From an uncultured Microbacteriaceae bacterium (lineage in GTDB: Bacteria; Actinomycetota; Actinomycetes; Actinomycetales; Microbacteriaceae), in NCBI GenBank assembly GCA_934661165.1, contig CAKUJB010000035.1, positions 1 through 14,999 on the forward strand: a stretch of 14,999 nucleotides of DNA, written 5' to 3'. Position numbers and translations under genes: made by a program. Shown here one piece after another: positions 1 through 6,273 of this stretch (positions within the stretch are counted from its first letter, which is position 1; each line of letters begins with the position of its first letter). Under the pieces are notes generated by a model, which did not search any database, was not told the origin of the DNA, and saw only the letters and a list, made by a program, of their open reading frames with translations.

Positions 1-1
1 G

Positions 2-220
2 GCGAGCATCGACCTGTGCGGGGTCGCCGCCGGCCGGCTCGACGCGTACGCGGAGCGCGGGCTGTGGCCCTGGGACTTCGCCGCCGGCGCGCTCATCGCC
101 GCCGAGGCCGGCGCCGTCGTCGAGGCGGGCGACGTGCGGGACGGGCGGCGACTGGTCACGGCCGTCGCGCCGGGGATCGCCGCGGACTTCGCCGCGGCGC
201 TCGGCCGCGTCGGCCTCTGA
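2..220 (+). CDS. Inositol monophosphatase family protein, C-terminal part (5' end outside window)
   Basis: The last 72 residues of a protein that begins before the window. The frame opens with ASIDLCGVAAGRLDAY and contains WPWDFAAGALIAAEAGA. This matches the C-terminal signature of the inositol monophosphatase/FIG superfamily, in which the Asp of W-D-x-A-A-G is a metal ligand. Family members are Mg2+-dependent cytoplasmic phosphatases acting on inositol phosphate, histidinol phosphate or related sugar phosphates. The substrate cannot be told from this fragment. The stop TGA (218-220) overlaps a small GC hairpin. The next gene lies about 160 bp downstream with its own promoter candidate, so the two are probably separate units. 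The family call is strong; the specific function is open. Confidence 0.85.
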   Translation, partial: ASIDLCGVAAGRLDAYAERGLWPWDFAAGALIAAEAGAVVEAGDVRDGRRLVTAVAPGIAADFAAALGRVGL

Positions 221-232
221 GCGCCCGCGCTC
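219..232 (+). terminator. Small GC hairpin overlapping the stop codon
   Basis: GAGCG, then CCCG, then CGCTC forms a 5-bp stem that begins inside the TGA of the upstream gene. There is no T tract. It could act as a weak terminator, but in DNA this GC-rich a 5-bp stem can arise by chance. Confidence 0.25.
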
Positions 233-262
233 GCGGACCCGTCCGACGTGCGGATTCCGGTC

Positions 263-291
263 TGGCACCCGGCCGCCCGCCCGAGTAGAGT
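263..291 (+). promoter_or_regulatory. Candidate sigma-70-type promoter for the M23 peptidase gene
   Basis: TGGCAC (263-268) and TAGAGT (286-291) are separated by 17 bp, the ideal spacing, and TAGAGT fits the actinobacterial TAnnnT -10 pattern. Transcription would start near 298, leaving a leader of about 80 nt before the GTG at 379. The leader is GC-rich and contains GAGGGAGCCATCGG, but I could not assign it to a known riboswitch. Confidence 0.5.
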
Positions 292-378
292 GGCCACTCG
301 TGGGGGCGCTGGCGCCTTCGTGCACCGCGAGGGAGCCATCGGCGATGACCCCCGTGCGCGCCGGACCGGCAATGGAGT

Positions 379-1407
379 GTGAGTTCGAGGTTGACCGAGC
401 CGGAGCTCCTCGCGCCAGTGCACGCCACGCGACGCGCGCGCCGCGAGGCCGAGCGCGCCGCTGAGGCGCTCGTCGCCGCCGAGATCCCCGAGGTCATCGA
501 TCGGGCAGCCGAATCGTCCAGCGCGCACGACGTCGAGCGCGACTTCGAGCACGCCGCGATGCCCGCATTCCTGCTGGCCCCGGTCCCCGCACGGCACGTC
601 GCCGCGGGCCGTGCGGCGTCGCGACCGTCGCCCGCTCCGCGGCGCCGCGGCGCGACGCTGACCCGGGTCGTGCTGAGCGGCGGCGCGATGCTCTCGGTCG
701 TCGGCCTCGCGGTCGGGCTCTCGGTGCCCGCCGCCGCGACCTTCGGGGCCCCGGCGCCACTCGAGTCGGCGACCGAGTCGATCGCCGCGACGACGGTGCC
801 GGCGGCCGTCATCGCGCAGCCGCCCGCGCAGTCCGTGAGCTTCGACTTCGGGCAGCCGGTCGCCATGGACCTCCGGAGCGCGGTCTCTGGGACCCGCGCG
901 GAGGCGACGTTCGCGAGCGAGTCGAAGGCGGAGGTGCTCCGCGCCCTCTACCTCTCGGCGGGTCGGCCGTTCGAGCCGGGCTTCATCCCGACGACGGGTT
1001 CGGTGCGCTGGCCGTTCCCCGTCTCGGTCGAGATCTCGAGCGGCTTCGGCGAGCGGGACATCGGCTATCACGCGGGCACCGACTTCGTCCCCGGCTACGG
1101 CACGCCGGTCGGCGCGATCGCAGACGGCGTCGTCACCTGGGTCGGCCGCGACCGGACGAACTTCGGCTACTACGTGACGATCGCGCACGTCATCGACGGC
1201 GTCCGGGTCGATTCGCTCTACGCGCACCTCGTCGACGACTCGTCCGCGGCGTACGGCCTCTACCCGGGCCTCGAGGTCAAGGTCGGTGCGCTCATCGGCG
1301 ACACCGGCAACACGGGCTTCTCCACGGGCCCGCACCTCCACCTCGAGATCCACCTCGAGGGCGAGCCCGTCAACCCCTACGAGTGGCTCACGCTCAACGC
1401 TCGCTGA
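379..1407 (+). CDS. Membrane-anchored M23 (LytM-type) peptidoglycan endopeptidase
   Basis: The 342-residue protein has a basic, charged cytoplasmic N-terminus (about 1-93), one hydrophobic segment (about 95-122), an Ala/Thr-rich stretch and a C-terminal Peptidase_M23 domain (about 205-338). The domain has all expected residues: zinc ligands H231 and D235 in HAGTD, H283 in YAHL, and H319/H321 in PHLHLE. It ends with the usual VNPYEWL. These enzymes are zinc metallopeptidases that cut peptide crosslinks in peptidoglycan, so this one probably remodels the wall outside the membrane. The complete motif argues for an active enzyme rather than an EnvC-like activator. The GTG start at 379 has GGAG only 1 nt upstream, too close for a normal ribosome site. 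A TTG at 391 is an alternative start. The gene converges on the glucosidase gene with 25 bp between stops. Confidence 0.9.
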   Translation: MSSRLTEPELLAPVHATRRARREAERAAEALVAAEIPEVIDRAAESSSAHDVERDFEHAAMPAFLLAPVPARHVAAGRAASRPSPAPRRRGATLTRVVLSGGAMLSVVGLAVGLSVPAAATFGAPAPLESATESIAATTVPAAVIAQPPAQSVSFDFGQPVAMDLRSAVSGTRAEATFASESKAEVLRALYLSAGRPFEPGFIPTTGSVRWPFPVSVEISSGFGERDIGYHAGTDFVPGYGTPVGAIADGVVTWVGRDRTNFGYYVTIAHVIDGVRVDSLYAHLVDDSSAAYGLYPGLEVKVGALIGDTGNTGFSTGPHLHLEIHLEGEPVNPYEWLTLNAR

Positions 1408-1432
1408 GCCGACCGCCGGGCCGCGCCGCGCG

Positions 1433-3115
1433 TCAGCCGAGCCAGACGGTCGCGTCGGGCGGGAGCATCGGGCGACCGTTCGCGCCGATGTGCGTCGCTG
1501 CGCTCTCGAGCAGGATCTCGCCGTCGGGGAGGGTGACCGGTCGCCTCCCGAGGTTCGCGATGACGGTGACCCCGGCATTCTCGAATGCGACGACGACCCG
1601 CGACCGGGACCAGGTCGGCAGCCAGCGCAGCGACCCCGCGCCGAGCCCGCGAGCGCGGCGCAGTCGGAGGGCGGCGCGGTAGAGCTCGAGCGTCGAGCCG
1701 GGGACGCCGCGCTGCCGGTCGCGGGCGAGCTGCGCCCACTCGGCCGGCTGCGGGAGCCAGCTCGCGCCCGTCGGGCTGAAGCCGAACGCGGGGGCGTCGG
1801 CCTCCCACGGGATGGGGACGCGGCACCCGTCACGGCCGTAGCGCTTGCCGCCGGTGCGATGCCAGGTCGGGTCCTGCCGCGCCTCGTCGGGCAGGTCGAT
1901 CGCCTCAGGCAGCCCGAGCTCCTCGCCCTGGTAGAGGTACGCGCCGCCAGGGAGCGCGAGCATGAGCGCGCTCGCGGCGCGCGCCCGGCGCAGCCCGACG
2001 ACGGGGTCAGGGCGTCCGGGGGAGTTCGGCCCGATGCCGTCGCCCTGCGGCGAGTCCGCGCCGAGCGCGAGGCGGGAGGCGTGCCGGATGACGTCGTGGT
2101 TCGAGAGCACCCATGTCGCGGGTGCGCCGACCGCGCCGAATGCGGCAAGCGATTCGTCGATGACGCGGCGCTGGGCGAGTGCATCCCAGTCGGCGAACAT
2201 GTGGTCGAAGTTGAAGGCCTGGTGCATCTCGTCGGGTCGGACCCAGAGCGCCATCTTCGAGAGGGGCCCCACCCAGGCCTCCGCGCAGAGGACGCGGTCG
2301 CCGTCGTACTCGTCGACGACCGCCCGCCACTCGCGCCAGATCTCGTGCACCTCGGGCTGGCCCCAGTACGGCTCGCCCTCGTCCTCGGACGCGTCTCCGC
2401 CCATCGAGGCGCCGCCGACCGGCGGCGTGTAGTCGGGCAGGCCGGCGCGCTTGATCATGCCGTGGGCGACGTCGACGCGGAAGCCGTCGACCCCGCGGTC
2501 GAGCCAGAAGCGGAGGATTTCCTCGAACCGCTCCCTTACCCACGGGTGCTCCCAGTTGAGGTCGGGCTGGCTGGAGTCGAAGATGTGGAGGTACCACTGC
2601 TCCGGCGTGCCGTCCGGCAGTGCGAGGCGGTCCCACATCGGGCCCCCGAAGACCGAGCGCCAGTTGTTCGGCGGCTCGTCGCCGTCGGGGCCGCGGCCGT
2701 CGCGGAAGATGTAGTGCTCCCGCTCGGGCGCACCGGGCCCCGCCGCGACCGCCTCGCGGAACCACTCGTGGTCCGCGGACGTGTGATTCGGCACCATGTC
2801 CGCGATGACGCGGATTCCGAGGCCGTGCGCGGCGGCGACGAGCCGGTCGAAGTCCTCGAGGGTGCCGAAGAGCGGATCGATGCGCGTGTAGTCGCTCACG
2901 TCGTAGCCGGCGTCGCGCTGCGGCGAGGCGAAGCACGGCGAGAGCCAGACCGCGTCGATCCCCAGCTCGGCGAGCGCGGGCAGCCGCTCGACGACGCCGC
3001 GGAGGTCGCCGACGCCGTCGCCATCGGAGTCCGCGAAGGAGCGCGGATAGATCTGGTAGATGACCGCCGTGCGCCACCACTCGGCGCCGGGGGCCGCGCT
3101 CGGCGGGGTCGACAT
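1433..3115 (-). CDS. GH13 alpha-glucosidase (alpha-amylase family)
   Basis: A 560-residue cytoplasmic glycoside hydrolase with no signal peptide. It opens with WWRTAVIYQIYPRSFADSDG, typical of the oligo-1,6-glucosidase/alpha-glucosidase branch of GH13. All four conserved regions are present: DMVPNH (D106-H111), GFRVD with the nucleophile D215, AEAW with the acid/base E279, and SNHD with the transition-state stabiliser D341. It would hydrolyse maltose, isomaltose or short malto-oligosaccharides taken up by the cell. The sequence does not settle alpha-1,4 versus alpha-1,6 preference, and trehalose synthase-like activity is less likely at this length. ATG 3115 is the chosen start. The reading frame stays open back to 3277, but that would run through the tRNA-Thr gene. 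No transporter or regulator gene is adjacent. An inverted repeat directly before the ATG may be an operator. Confidence 0.92.
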   Translation of the reverse strand: MSTPPSAAPGAEWWRTAVIYQIYPRSFADSDGDGVGDLRGVVERLPALAELGIDAVWLSPCFASPQRDAGYDVSDYTRIDPLFGTLEDFDRLVAAAHGLGIRVIADMVPNHTSADHEWFREAVAAGPGAPEREHYIFRDGRGPDGDEPPNNWRSVFGGPMWDRLALPDGTPEQWYLHIFDSSQPDLNWEHPWVRERFEEILRFWLDRGVDGFRVDVAHGMIKRAGLPDYTPPVGGASMGGDASEDEGEPYWGQPEVHEIWREWRAVVDEYDGDRVLCAEAWVGPLSKMALWVRPDEMHQAFNFDHMFADWDALAQRRVIDESLAAFGAVGAPATWVLSNHDVIRHASRLALGADSPQGDGIGPNSPGRPDPVVGLRRARAASALMLALPGGAYLYQGEELGLPEAIDLPDEARQDPTWHRTGGKRYGRDGCRVPIPWEADAPAFGFSPTGASWLPQPAEWAQLARDRQRGVPGSTLELYRAALRLRRARGLGAGSLRWLPTWSRSRVVVAFENAGVTVIANLGRRPVTLPDGEILLESAATHIGANGRPMLPPDATVWLG

Positions 3116-3134
3116 GGGCAGGAGCGTACTGCCC
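3116..3134 (-). promoter_or_regulatory. Inverted repeat abutting the glucosidase start codon
   Basis: GGGCAG (3116-3121) and CTGCCC (3129-3134) form a perfect 6-bp inverted repeat around a 7-nt centre, immediately before the ATG. On the minus strand the centre contains TACGCT (3128-3123), a TAnnnT -10-like box 7 nt from the ATG. That spacing would suit a leaderless transcript with the repeat acting as an operator over the promoter. No convincing -35 is visible. Confidence 0.35.
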
Positions 3135-3176
3135 GCATGTGACGAGATCGCGTCGGCGGCGCGAGTCGCCGTGCGG

Positions 3177-3182
3177 TAGGCT
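3177..3182 (+). promoter_or_regulatory. Candidate -10 box of the tRNA-Thr/tRNA-Met unit
   Basis: TAGGCT lies 31 nt before the tRNA-Thr 5' end and fits TAnnnT. The same hexamer precedes the dehydratase operon at 5414. I see no clear -35. Confidence 0.4.
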
Positions 3183-3213
3183 CTCCTGGTGCAAAACGGC
3201 GCGAGCCGTGAGC

Positions 3214-3285
3214 GCCCCCTTAGCTCATTGGTAGAGCGCTTCCTTGGTAAGGAAGAGGTAGTGGGTCCGATTCCCACAGGGGGCT
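3214..3285 (+). tRNA. tRNA-Thr (anticodon GGU)
   Basis: A complete 72-nt cloverleaf. The acceptor stem is GCCCCCT/AGGGGGC with discriminator T. The D arm is GCTC...GAGC, and the anticodon stem CTTCC/GGAAG closes the loop TTGGTAA, giving anticodon GGT. The T arm is GTGGG..CCCAC with TCCGATT in the loop. CCA is not encoded. It pairs with ACC/ACU codons. Confidence 0.97.
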
Positions 3286-3300
3286 CGTGACGCAGATGAT

Positions 3301-3314
3301 CCCCGAATGCGGGG
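3301..3314 (+). other. Hairpin between the two tRNA genes
   Basis: CCCCG-AATG-CGGGG is a perfect 5-bp stem with a 4-nt loop in the 47-nt spacer between tRNA-Thr and tRNA-Met. It may guide processing of the tRNA precursor. It also contains the hexamer GAATGC that recurs across the window. Confidence 0.5.
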
Positions 3315-3332
3315 CTCGCCTACGGCATGCAA

Positions 3333-3406
3333 GGCTCGGTAGCTCAGCTGGTTAGAGCGCACGACTCATAATCGTGAGGTCGCGGGATCGAGCCCCGCCC
3401 GAGCTA
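3333..3406 (+). tRNA. tRNA-Met (anticodon CAU, elongator type)
   Basis: A complete 74-nt cloverleaf. Acceptor GGCTCGG pairs with CCGAGCT (one terminal G-U pair), with discriminator A. The D arm is GCTC..GAGC, and anticodon stem CACGA/TCGTG closes the loop CTCATAA, giving CAT. It lacks the three G-C pairs in the anticodon stem that mark initiator tRNA. A CAU tRNA modified to read AUA (Ile) cannot be excluded from sequence alone, but the Thr-Met tandem is the usual actinobacterial arrangement. Confidence 0.93.
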
Positions 3407-3425
3407 CAACTTGAATGTATTACTT

Positions 3426-3510
3426 CGCCTGATTGGTGCCGTTTGGCGTTCGGGTGATGGGGAACACGTTGCCGGTTGATGGGTAACGCGTGTTTCGGTT
3501 GGTGGGTGCC
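3426..3510 (+). repeat. Four degenerate tandem repeats (~15 bp units every 22-25 bp)
   Basis: Units start at 3426, 3451, 3473 and 3496. The clearest pair is CGGTTGATGGGTAAC and CGGTTGGTGGGTGCC; the first unit matches the last at 11 of 15 positions by eye. They lie directly upstream of a transposase-like start. They look like the subterminal repeat zone of an IS481-type insertion sequence, possibly transposase-binding sites (inference). Confidence 0.6.
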
Positions 3511-3571
3511 ACTCCCGAGTATGCGGGAGTTGAGCGTGTCAGAGCAGCGGTATCGGGCTGTGCTTGCCGTG
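3426..3571 (+). mobile_element. Decayed end of an IS481-family insertion sequence
   Basis: This stretch is much less GC-rich than its surroundings. It combines tandem subterminal repeats with the first dozen codons of a transposase-like gene. The sequence then switches to normal GC-rich composition at about 3572, so most of the element has been lost. It lies 20 bp downstream of tRNA-Met. The other end was not found, nor was a target-site duplication. Confidence 0.55.
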
Positions 3572-3637
3572 ACCAAGTCACTCCTCGTCCCCGCCGCGTG
3601 GCTCCTCGTCCGCGCCGTCGACCGACGGCGGCGCTGA
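3536..3637 (+). pseudogene. Truncated IS481-type transposase, N-terminal remnant
   Basis: From GTG 3536 the frame reads MSEQRYRAVLAV. From memory this resembles the N-terminus of actinobacterial IS481-family transposases, where it precedes a helix-turn-helix. The expected HTH does not follow. After codon 12 the frame continues with unrelated residues and stops at TGA 3635-3637, giving 33 residues in total. The rest of the transposase (DDE catalytic domain) is absent, so no activity is expected. The identification rests on only 12 residues plus the repeat context. Confidence 0.5.
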
Positions 3638-3661
3638 CCGGCACGGCGCACGGCGCCCGTC

Positions 3662-4750
3662 TCACCCGCGGAAGTAGTCGGTGCAGATCGCGACGGTGAT
3701 CGTCGGCACGCAGCCGGGGCCGAAGCGGTGCACGTCCTCGACGCGGGCGACGCCCCACGGGCCCGCGCAGTCGGTCGCCATCCACACCGAGCCGTTGCCC
3801 ATCGTCCCGCTCCAGTGGGCGACGAGGTGGCTGCCGGATGCGCTCCACAGCGCGGTCGTCGGCGAGCTGCCGCTCCGGCGCACGCCGAGGAACGTCGTCG
3901 CGGACGTCGTGCCCGCCGGGCAGGCGACGTGCATCTCGAAGCGCCGGCTCGGCGCATCCGTGTAGCCGGAGAGGCCCGATAGGTACGGCCATCGGACGCC
4001 GTGCGACACCCCGTCGTTCGACGCCGAGACCCAGTCCGACGCGCGGCCGTCCTCGTGGCAGCGCGCCCGAGTGCGCAGCGTGACCTGCTGATCCCACGTG
4101 AAGGTCGCGTCGAGCACCGCGCTGTCCCCGCCGCCGGCGAGCGACGTCCAGGCCCCCGACGGCGACCAGTCGTGCTCGATCGTCGCCGACTCGCGGCAGG
4201 CGGCGCCGCTCGTGCCGACGAGCCGGTTCCACTCGGTGCTCGTCGCGATCGCGAAGGGGACCGGGCCCGGCACCGGGGTCGCAACGTCGACTCGCGCGCG
4301 GACGACATCCGTCCAGGCCGACTCCGCCCGGCCGAGCGCGGCGGCCGCAGCGACCGGCAGTCGCACCGGCGACCGCCAGACGACCTTGAGCGCGTGTCCG
4401 CCGACGCGATAGGGCGTCGGGTCGGCGACCGGGTTCGCGTCGCCCTGCAGCACGAGGGACCAGTCATCGCCCGGCCCGGGCACCGCCTCGACGAGCCGGT
4501 GCGTCACGAAGCGGGACTCGCGGTCTCGCGCGACGCTCACGACGTCCCCGGGCACGAGCTCGGCGACGGGCACCCGCACCGCGAGGACGACGTCGCCCGT
4601 GCGCAGCGCGGGCCGCATCGACTCCGAGACGACGACGAGCGGCTGCGCGATGCCGAGCTGCGCGAGCACCCAGAGCGTCGCGCCGAGCAGGCCTGCGGTC
4701 GCGAGCGCCCAGAGCCCGATCGTCGCGGCGACGCGCAGCGCGCGGATCAC
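3662..4750 (-). CDS. SipW-type signal peptidase I with a cysteine-containing C-terminal extension
   Basis: The 362-residue protein begins at GTG 4750, overlapping the stop of the TasA-like gene (GTGA), so the two are translationally coupled. It has one N-terminal membrane segment (about 5-33) followed by a signal peptidase S26B domain. The catalytic Ser is S44 in SESMRP and the general base is H84 in VTHRL, not Lys, as in SipW, archaeal and ER-type enzymes. GDANPVADP supplies D104 and D110. Such enzymes remove signal peptides outside the membrane. The catalytic part ends near residue 125. The remaining residues, mainly about 150-362, contain six cysteines and many Trp/Ser/Thr residues, with no second clear membrane helix. 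This looks like a secreted, possibly beta-rich and disulfide-bonded domain that I do not recognise. The usual SipW protein is about half this length. The peptidase call is firm; the role of the extension is unknown. Confidence 0.85.
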   Translation of the reverse strand: MIRALRVAATIGLWALATAGLLGATLWVLAQLGIAQPLVVVSESMRPALRTGDVVLAVRVPVAELVPGDVVSVARDRESRFVTHRLVEAVPGPGDDWSLVLQGDANPVADPTPYRVGGHALKVVWRSPVRLPVAAAAALGRAESAWTDVVRARVDVATPVPGPVPFAIATSTEWNRLVGTSGAACRESATIEHDWSPSGAWTSLAGGGDSAVLDATFTWDQQVTLRTRARCHEDGRASDWVSASNDGVSHGVRWPYLSGLSGYTDAPSRRFEMHVACPAGTTSATTFLGVRRSGSSPTTALWSASGSHLVAHWSGTMGNGSVWMATDCAGPWGVARVEDVHRFGPGCVPTITVAICTDYFRG

Positions 4751-5283
4751 GGCACGGCGCCCGTCACCGTCACGATGACCGAGCCGGAGGAGCCCATGTA
4801 GTCCTGCCCGGTCCACTCCGGTGCCGTCACCGTGAGCAGCGCCGAGGCGGCCTCGCCCGCCGCGAGCGTCGCCGGGACGGACGACAGAACGGCAGTCGCG
4901 GGCGCCGATCCCGCGAAGAGCGCGCCGCTCGTCGCGACCTCGCCGATCAGCGCGGCGTCGAGCGTGCCCGTGTTGCGCAGATGGATCGGTGCGATGTAGA
5001 AGCCACCGGGTCGCAGGTCCGGCATGGCCGGCAGGACGAGCTCGATCTGCCCGGCGTCGCTCGAGTCGACCCAGTTGAACAGGTCGACGCTGCCCTGCAG
5101 GTCCGCGGTGCCGGTCTCAACCGTCCCCGTCGCCCAGACCTGGTCGGTCCACGCGGCCGTCGTCGCGACGGCCGCGCCGACGCCGAGCCCGATGCCGAGG
5201 AGGCCGAGCAGGCCCACCGTCGCCGTGATCCGTCGTCGTCCGTGCCGCCGTCGCGCCGTGACGCGCTCGCTCCGTGCCGACAT
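4747..5283 (-). CDS. TasA/camelysin-like secreted protein with SipW-dependent-type signal peptide
   Basis: A 178-residue protein. The N-terminus is strongly basic (RRRHGRRR), followed by a hydrophobic segment (about 20-43) and then AAWTDQVWATGTVETGTADLQ. This fits the SipW-dependent signal-peptide pattern, in which the cleavage region is followed by a W/F-T-D turn and a short beta segment ending in G-T-x-D-L. The mature part is Thr/Ala/Gly-rich with alternating hydrophobic residues, suggesting a small beta-sandwich like the CalY/TasA family. No catalytic motif is visible. Relatives are surface proteins, and some form fibres or biofilm matrix; that role is not shown here. ATG 5283 has a good ribosome site (AAGGGG about 7 nt upstream on the minus strand). 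The gene is first in a two-gene operon with the SipW-like peptidase, its likely processing enzyme. Confidence 0.75.
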   Translation of the reverse strand: MSARSERVTARRRHGRRRITATVGLLGLLGIGLGVGAAVATTAAWTDQVWATGTVETGTADLQGSVDLFNWVDSSDAGQIELVLPAMPDLRPGGFYIAPIHLRNTGTLDAALIGEVATSGALFAGSAPATAVLSSVPATLAAGEAASALLTVTAPEWTGQDYMGSSGSVIVTVTGAVP

Positions 5284-5413
5284 GTCCGTTCCCCTTTCCG
5301 ACCGGCGCTCGCCGATTCGTGCGCCGATGATGGCGCGTCTGGCCCGCGCCCCGCTCGCGGCCGCGCGAAACCGGTGGATGGCGCCCGGGGGACGTCGGAT
5401 GTGAGGGAATCGC

Positions 5414-5419
5414 TAGGCT
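5414..5419 (+). promoter_or_regulatory. Candidate -10 box for a leaderless dehydratase-murB transcript
   Basis: TAGGCT ends 6 nt before the ATG at 5426. A transcript starting at the usual distance from this box would begin at or next to the ATG, and no Shine-Dalgarno is visible. This fits leaderless initiation, which is common in actinobacteria. The -35 is weak. Confidence 0.5.
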
Positions 5420-5425
5420 GTCGCC

Positions 5426-5839
5426 ATGCCCGTCAACCCCGAGCTCCTGGGGCGCAGCTACCCCGCGACGGCGCCCGTCGAGGTCACCGCGGCGTCCGTG
5501 CGCGCATTCGCCGGCGCCGTGCTCGCGAGCGATCCCGACTCGCCGGTCGCGCCGCCGACCTACCCGATCGTCGTGCAGCAGGCGAGCCTCGACGCGCTCC
5601 TCGCCGACCCCGGCACCGGCATCGTGCTCAGCCGCGTCGTGCACGGCGAGCAGCGGTTCGCGACGGTGCGCGACCTCGTCGTCGGCGACGTCCTCACCGG
5701 CGAGCTCACCGTCACGGGGCTCCGCGCGCTCGGCCCGGCGACCATGCTCACCGCCGAGACCGTCATCCGGGACGCGGCGGGGGAGACGGTCGCGACGGCG
5801 ACGAGCGTGCTCGTCGTCGGCGAGGAGGACGCGGCATGA
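5426..5839 (+). CDS. MaoC/HadA-type (FAS1-like) dehydratase subunit
   Basis: A 137-residue single hot-dog-fold protein. It opens with PVNPELLGRSYPATAPVEV and contains VAPPTYPIVVQQ, both typical of the HadA-like, non-catalytic partner in (R)-hydroxyacyl dehydratase heterodimers. It lacks the catalytic D-x-N-P-x-H motif, which is in the next gene. HadA-HadB pairs dehydrate 3-hydroxyacyl thioesters. In mycobacteria they serve mycolic-acid elongation, but the natural substrate in non-mycolate actinobacteria is unclear. The stop overlaps the next start (ATGA), implying coupled translation and a fixed subunit ratio. The start codon lies at the predicted transcript 5' end. Confidence 0.82.
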   Translation: MPVNPELLGRSYPATAPVEVTAASVRAFAGAVLASDPDSPVAPPTYPIVVQQASLDALLADPGTGIVLSRVVHGEQRFATVRDLVVGDVLTGELTVTGLRALGPATMLTAETVIRDAAGETVATATSVLVVGEEDAA

Positions 5840-6273
5840 CCGCGCTGCCCGAGACCGGCGAGGTCCTCGCCGAGCGCGTGGTCCGGCTCACGCGGGACGA
5901 CCTCCGCCGCTACGCCGAGGCGTCCGGCGACCACAACCCGATCCACCAGGACGAGGTCGTCGCCCTCGAGGTCGGGCTGCCCGGCGTCATCGCGCACGGC
6001 ATGCTCACGATGGGCGCCGCGGTGCAGCCGGTCGTCGACTGGGCGGCGGGCCTCGCGCCGGGCGCCGACGGCGGCCGGGCCCGCATCGTCGAGTACGGCG
6101 TGCGGTTCACCCGCATGGTCGTCGTCGACGCGGTCGAGGGCGCCGAGGTGCAGATCGTCGCGAAGGTCGGCGCGGTCGACGACGACGCGCGCATCGTGCG
6201 CGTCGACCTCACGGTCACCGCGGCGGAGCAGACCGTGCTCGGCAAGGCGCAGGTTCGAGTGGCCGTGCCGTGA
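5836..6273 (+). CDS. MaoC/HadB-type (R)-hydratase, catalytic subunit
   Basis: The 145-residue protein has the hydratase-2 signature YAEASGDHNPIHQDE. D32 and H37 are the predicted catalytic pair, and the following GLPGVIAHGMLTM helix is also conserved. It would hydrate enoyl thioesters or dehydrate (R)-3-hydroxyacyl thioesters, probably as a heterodimer with the upstream product. The start overlaps the upstream stop by 4 nt (ATGA) and its own stop overlaps murB (GTGA), so the three genes form one coupled operon. The same pair sits beside murB or secE in many actinobacteria (recalled synteny). This may reflect old linkage rather than a shared pathway. Confidence 0.87.
   Translation: MTALPETGEVLAERVVRLTRDDLRRYAEASGDHNPIHQDEVVALEVGLPGVIAHGMLTMGAAVQPVVDWAAGLAPGADGGRARIVEYGVRFTRMVVVDAVEGAEVQIVAKVGAVDDDARIVRVDLTVTAAEQTVLGKAQVRVAVP

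Noticed and set aside
292..378. c-di-AMP (ydaO-type) riboswitch in the M23 peptidase leader, suggested by GAGGGAGCCATCGG and by such riboswitches controlling wall hydrolases in actinobacteria
   Set aside because: The leader is too short, and the conserved downstream elements (the GGTAGGGC-like and CGAATCCGNCAGCT-like boxes) are not visible.
1408..1432. Terminator between the convergent M23 and glucosidase genes
   Set aside because: Only a weak 5-bp pairing (GCTGA/TCAGC) is visible across the gap, not enough to call.
1286..3142. Long plus-strand reading frame opposite the alpha-glucosidase gene
   Set aside because: It is rich in Arg/Ala/Gly/Asp with no recognisable motif, and the minus strand carries an intact GH13 with all catalytic residues. 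It is an antisense shadow of high-GC coding DNA.
3116..3277. Upstream-extended start for the alpha-glucosidase
   Set aside because: The extension would cover tRNA-Thr, and its residues are not similar to the family N-terminus. ATG 3115 gives the usual opening.
5426..6273. HadA/HadB as evidence of a mycolic-acid producer
   Set aside because: These genes occur at this locus in many actinobacteria that lack mycolic acids, and there is no other mycolate gene here.
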